Shown here piece after piece: positions 61,022-64,000 of a stretch of 64,000 bases of DNA; positions within the stretch are counted from its first letter, which is position 1; the number at the start of each line of letters is the position of its first letter. The stretch spans positions 186,001-250,000 of the forward strand of contig NZ_FQVT01000003.1 of assembly GCF_900129445.1 (NCBI RefSeq), read 5' to 3'. The stretch is from Salegentibacter echinorum (lineage in GTDB: Bacteria; Bacteroidota; Bacteroidia; Flavobacteriales; Flavobacteriaceae). The position numbers were made by a program, and so were the translations under genes. Below the pieces are notes generated by a model. The model was not told the DNA's origin. It did no database searches and saw only the letters and a program-made list of their open reading frames with translations.

Positions 61022-61105
61022 ATGGTTCAAGAACAATATATGAACGATACAATAGCCAGGCAATTTTTAAGTCTCAATCAGGAAAAATTGCAACATTTTA
61101 ATTAA
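61022..61105 (+). CDS. Possible 27-residue peptide
   Basis: ATG one base after the acyltransferase stop, ending 25 bases before the next gene. It reads MVQEQYMNDTIARQFLSLNQ followed by seven more residues. Close packing suggests either a translated leader or a fragment of a lost gene. Length gives no family evidence. Confidence 0.25.
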   Translation: MVQEQYMNDTIARQFLSLNQEKLQHFN

Positions 61106-61130
61106 ATATTACATCTAAAAAAATCTTCTT

Positions 61131-62267
61131 TTGCTTAGTATAGAAAAACCAAAGCTTGAAACGTTTGGCAGACAAACAAAAATTTCAGCTAAATTCACAA
61201 TCAACGATAAGGAAAATGAATTATACTTTGAAGTTCCTTCTGATTATAAAGATTTTCTGGTAACCGAAAATTTAGACGCTTTTCTTGTAGGTTTGCTATT
61301 CTTGGCTCTAAAAACGGGAAACGATATAAAATTGAATGGCCCTGTTTCCGCCAGGTTGTATTATTCAATTCGCCATTATGTGATTCCTGCTCTCTGCATG
61401 GCAAACCCAAAATTAAAACCAGTTGATATAAACCCGCAAGGATTAAATGAGAAAGATTTAAATGTAGCCGCTACTTCGGGAACGGGTTTATCTTGTGGGG
61501 TAGATTCTTTTGCTACTTATTTTGATCATATTGATGAAAGCGGTTCTTTTAAGATTGAATATTTTGCCTTTTTTAATGTGGGGTCTCATGGAGCCGGAGG
61601 AGAAGAAACCAAGAAATTGTTCGAGAGTAGATTTGAAAAAGCTAAGAAATTTGCCAATACGGTAAATAAAAATATTATTCAGGTAGATTCCAATTTGCAT
61701 GAAATTTTGGATATGAAGTTTCAATCTACCAATACCTTAAGAAATGTATCTTGCATACTTTTGTTTCAAAAACTTTTTAAACATTATTATATAGCTTCAA
61801 AAAATAGGTTTGATTATTTTGAATTAAATGATTATGATACCCAAGATTATGATGCCCTGGTGCTTAATTTACTATCTACTGAATCTACCAATCTCTACTC
61901 TGCCGTAGCCCAATTGAGCAGGGTAGAGCGTACCAATTTAATTTCGAATTTTCCCGAGACCTATGATTTTTTAGATGTTTGTACCAGTTCAAAGAAATAT
62001 AAGGCTGGTGTTAATTGTTCCCAATGCAATAAATGTCTAAGAACCGCACTTACTTTAGATCTTTTGGGGAAATTACCTTTATATAAGGATGTTTTTCATA
62101 TTGAAAAATATGAGCGGTTAAAACATAATTATATATGGCATGTTATTACAAACAAAAATAAGGATCAAATCCATAGGAATCTTTATAGATTAATAAAAAA
62201 TAAAAAAGCAATGGATTATACTAAAATTGCCATTTCCAGAGCTAAGGTTAAATTGAAGGGGAGATAA
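61131..62267 (+). CDS. PP-loop ATP-pyrophosphatase-like protein of unknown function
   Basis: 378 residues, cytoplasmic. Residues 115-128 (TSGTGLSCGVDSFA) contain a variant PP-loop, S121-C-G-V-D-S126, in place of SGGxDS, followed by FNVGSHGAGGEETKKLF. Near residues 296-306 the segment NCSQCNKCLRT holds three cysteines that may bind zinc or iron-sulfur, a combination seen in some tRNA or nucleobase-modifying PP-loop enzymes. In a glycan locus it may instead adenylate a carboxylate on a sugar. TTG 61131 is the only reasonable start. I do not recognise the family. Confidence 0.7.
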   Translation: MLSIEKPKLETFGRQTKISAKFTINDKENELYFEVPSDYKDFLVTENLDAFLVGLLFLALKTGNDIKLNGPVSARLYYSIRHYVIPALCMANPKLKPVDINPQGLNEKDLNVAATSGTGLSCGVDSFATYFDHIDESGSFKIEYFAFFNVGSHGAGGEETKKLFESRFEKAKKFANTVNKNIIQVDSNLHEILDMKFQSTNTLRNVSCILLFQKLFKHYYIASKNRFDYFELNDYDTQDYDALVLNLLSTESTNLYSAVAQLSRVERTNLISNFPETYDFLDVCTSSKKYKAGVNCSQCNKCLRTALTLDLLGKLPLYKDVFHIEKYERLKHNYIWHVITNKNKDQIHRNLYRLIKNKKAMDYTKIAISRAKVKLKGR

Positions 62268-62341
62268 AATAGTGGATTTAAATGAGAATGCGCTAAATAC
62301 CTAAATGCATTATGTAATGACCTTAAAATTGTCCCAAAAAA

Positions 62342-62371
62342 TTGGTCTCCCTAATATTTAAAGTAAATTTG
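62342..62371 (+). promoter_or_regulatory. Predicted promoter of the last GT4 gene
   Basis: TTG at 62342-62344, a 19-base spacer and TAAATTTG at 62364-62371 match the Bacteroidota TTG / TAnnTTTG promoter closely. Transcription would begin near 62378, nine bases before ATG 62387, which argues against the upstream in-frame TTG as start codon. Confidence 0.65.
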
Positions 62372-62386
62372 CCTCTAACTATTGGT

Positions 62387-63511
62387 ATGCAAAAGATAAA
62401 AGTACTTCACATTATAAAATCCCTGGGCCGCGGTGGTGCAGAAATGCTTTTACCGGAAACTCTTAGGCTCCACGATAAAGAAAAATTTGAATTTCATACC
62501 ATTTATTTCCTACCGTGGAAAGACCAAATGGTGCCCGAGATTGAACAGGCGGGAGGAAAGGTGCTCTGTATGGAGGCTACTAATAACTTTAAATTACTAG
62601 CCAAATATAAACAGGTTGCCAATTATTGCAAAAATCATAAAATAGATATTATTCATGCTCACCTACCGTGGTCGGGTTTTCTATCGCGGCTGGTTTTTAA
62701 AAAAACCGGAATCCCGGTACTTTATACCGAGCATAATATCCAGGAGCGTTATCATTTCGTCACCAAAAAGTTAAACGCATCTACATTTAACTGGCAAAAT
62801 AAAGTACTGGGAGTATCTGCCGATGTAAGTAAATCTATTAAGAAAAATATTGATCCTAAAATACCCGTGCAAACACTTTTAAACGGAGTAAATACTGAAA
62901 AGTATAATAGGAATGAAGCTGCCGCAAAGGAGATAAAAGAAGAATTGCTAATTCCCGAAGAGGCCATGGTTATAGGGAATCTCGCTGTATTTAGAGAACA
63001 GAAAGACCTGGTCTCCTGGGTAAAGGCATTTGCAATCATTAATAAATCCAATCCTGAAGTTTACGGTTTACTGGTAGGCGCAGGACCTAAAGAGCAAGAA
63101 ATAAAAGCTTTGATTAAGGATAAAGGTCTGGAAAAACGAATTATGCTACCAGGTTTGCAAACCGACACCGTAGCGTATTTTTCAGCAATGGATATTTTTA
63201 TGATGAGCTCACAGTTTGAAGGTTTGCCCATTGCGTTATTAGAGGCAATGAGTACTGGTTGTGCCATTGTTTCTACAAAGGCCGGGGGCGTGGTAGAGGC
63301 CGTTAGGGAAGATGAAGATGGTTTGTTGAGTGAAGTAGGGGATTTCAAAAAATTGGCTAAAAATTCCTGTAAACTTTTGGATGATAAAACCTTTAAAAAG
63401 AAAATGCAGGGAGCAGCTAGAAATAGAGTGGTAAATGCTTTTGGTTTGGAAAATATGGTAGAGGAATTGGAAAAATGTTATTTGGATTTGAGGAAGGGAG
63501 TGAAGGAGTAA
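62387..63511 (+). CDS. Glycosyltransferase family 4
   Basis: 374 residues from ATG 62387. VLHIIKSLGRGGAEMLLPETL, IDIIHAHLPWSGFLSRL, YTEHNIQERYHFV and VQTLLNGVNTEKY are the acceptor-side and linker features; LLVGAGPKEQEI and DIFMMSSQFEGLPIALLEAMSTGCAIV form the donor site with E-x7-E. It resembles the GT4 group common at the ends of exopolysaccharide loci. It has its own predicted promoter, so it may be expressed apart from the upstream genes. An octamer array begins within its last codons. Confidence 0.91.
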   Translation: MQKIKVLHIIKSLGRGGAEMLLPETLRLHDKEKFEFHTIYFLPWKDQMVPEIEQAGGKVLCMEATNNFKLLAKYKQVANYCKNHKIDIIHAHLPWSGFLSRLVFKKTGIPVLYTEHNIQERYHFVTKKLNASTFNWQNKVLGVSADVSKSIKKNIDPKIPVQTLLNGVNTEKYNRNEAAAKEIKEELLIPEEAMVIGNLAVFREQKDLVSWVKAFAIINKSNPEVYGLLVGAGPKEQEIKALIKDKGLEKRIMLPGLQTDTVAYFSAMDIFMMSSQFEGLPIALLEAMSTGCAIVSTKAGGVVEAVREDEDGLLSEVGDFKKLAKNSCKLLDDKTFKKKMQGAARNRVVNAFGLENMVEELEKCYLDLRKGVKE

Positions 63512-63546
63512 TGAAGTAACGCAGTAATGCAGTGAAGAAGTGACAA
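63499..63546. repeat. Degenerate 8-bp periodic array (AGTNANNN)
   Basis: Six octamers: AGTGAAGG, AGTAATGA, AGTAACGC, AGTAATGC, AGTGAAGA, AGTGACAA. The first two overlap the end of the GT4 coding sequence. Confidence 0.65.
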
Positions 63547-63604
63547 AGCTAAGAGTTACCGAACTAACAAATCCAGACTCAACGAATTGACAGTTCACGA
63601 TTCC

Positions 63605-63668
63605 CACATCACAATTTTACAGCATCACATCGTCACAACCTCACAGGGTTACAACTTTACAACGTAAT
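63605..63668. repeat. Degenerate 8-bp periodic array (NNNNTNAC)
   Basis: Eight octamers: CACATCAC, AATTTTAC, AGCATCAC, ATCGTCAC, AACCTCAC, AGGGTTAC, AACTTTAC, AACGTAAT. The core is the reverse complement of the GTGA/GTAA cores in the array 60 bases upstream, so the two arrays face each other. It ends 10 bases before the next ATG. Confidence 0.6.
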
Positions 63669-63678
63669 AAATAAAAAA

Positions 63679-64000
63679 ATGAAAATTCGCAAAGCTACAG
63701 AAAATGATATCCCTGCTATTGTTCAGGTTTTAAAAGCCAGTCTTGGCGAGGATCAACTGGAACTTTCAGAGAAAGTTTGGCGCTATAAGCATGTAGATAA
63801 CCCTTATGGAAAATCTATTGTGTTAATAGCCGAAGAAAATAGCCAAATTATAGGGGTTCGCGCTTTAATGAGGTGGCAATGGCAACAAGGCGAAATGAAA
63901 TATGAAGCCTTAAGGGCAGTGGATACCGCTACCCACCCTAAACATCAAGGTAAAGGAATTTTTAAAAAACTAACGCTCCAGGCGATTGAAATTGCTAAAA
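63679..64000 (+). CDS. GNAT-family acyltransferase, copy 2 (3' truncated by window end)
   Basis: ATG 63679 opens a frame that continues past the window edge (107 codons seen). MKIRKATENDIPAIVQVLKA, VWRYKHVDNPYGKS, IIGVRALMRWQW and LRAVDTATHPKHQGKGIFKKL align with copy 1 at 57030 (VWKHIENPFGRS, IVGVRMFMKW, IRPVDTLTHPEYRGRGIFKEL). The locus therefore continues to the right. Function as for copy 1, unknown in detail. Confidence 0.85.
   Translation, partial: MKIRKATENDIPAIVQVLKASLGEDQLELSEKVWRYKHVDNPYGKSIVLIAEENSQIIGVRALMRWQWQQGEMKYEALRAVDTATHPKHQGKGIFKKLTLQAIEIAK

Noticed and set aside
1-64000. tRNA, rRNA or riboswitch genes
   Set aside because: I saw no cloverleaf-like or conserved ribosomal sequence in any gap; a covariance-model scan would be needed to exclude small RNAs.

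Overview
The window looks like a chromosomal segment of a Bacteroidota member, most likely a marine or sediment Flavobacteriaceae. The DNA is AT-rich. Genes have A-rich leaders rather than clear Shine-Dalgarno sequences, and several intergenic regions carry the Bacteroidota -7 box TAnnTTTG. TTG and GTG starts and 4-14 base overlaps are common. The proteins are typical of Flavobacteriia: a metallophosphatase-type outer-membrane barrel, a short MscS, GxxExxY proteins, a DUF2061 protein and an animal-type UDP-glucose dehydrogenase. Genus cannot be settled from the sequence.

Layout. Positions 1-5061 hold flanking genes: the 3' part of an outer-membrane protein, then on the minus strand MscS, Dps and two small proteins. 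A LacI-type regulator (5586-6593) precedes a surface-glycan locus that fills the rest of the window, almost entirely on the plus strand. (a) 6850-12564: dTDP-sugar genes (rmlB, rmlA), a UDP-HexNAc 4-epimerase and 6-dehydrogenase pair (WbpP/WbpO type) and a WecD-like N-acyltransferase. (b) 13021-23291: UDP-glucose dehydrogenase, a pseudaminic acid pathway (pseB, pseC, pseF, three GNATs, pseI; no pseG seen), a putative nonulosonic-acid transferase and a Wzx-type flippase. (c) 23934-32528: sulfate activation (cysQ, DUF2061, cysC, cysD, cysN), UDP-glucuronate 4-epimerase, a second rmlA, a VioA-like aminotransferase and a PAPS sulfotransferase. (d) 32787-39601: an asparagine-synthase-like gene on the minus strand, a pyruvyltransferase, and a GtrB-like GT2 / UPF0104 / GT-C membrane module. 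(e) 39733-53184: a legionaminic acid pathway of the GDP-precursor type (legB, legC, legH, legI, legG, ptmE, legF plus two oxidoreductases), an ABC flippase, a paralogue of the putative nonulosonic-acid transferase, and two glycosyltransferases. (f) 53513-64000: an MBOAT/SGNH O-acetylation pair, a NodB-like deacetylase, GNATs, four acyl or glycosyl transferases and a PP-loop protein.

Together the genes predict a heavily decorated anionic glycan. It would contain uronic acids (GlcA, GalA, HexNAcA), a dTDP-linked 4-amino-4,6-dideoxyhexose, pseudaminic and legionaminic acids, sulfate, pyruvate ketals and O-acetyl groups. I see no initiating phosphoglycosyltransferase, Wzc or Wza, and no certain Wzy. 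The product could therefore be a capsule, LPS side chain or protein-linked glycan completed by genes outside the window.

The most unusual non-coding signals are degenerate short-period arrays between genes (7, 8 or 9 bp units held in phase over many copies), including a near-perfect 25 x 8 bp array at 9284-9483. Two GxxExxY nuclease-fold genes are each inserted inside an operon and bracketed by inverted CGAAT/ATTCG arrays that supply their start codons. There are also a pair of MITE-like elements, an IS4-type transposase remnant and several palindromic intergenic repeats.
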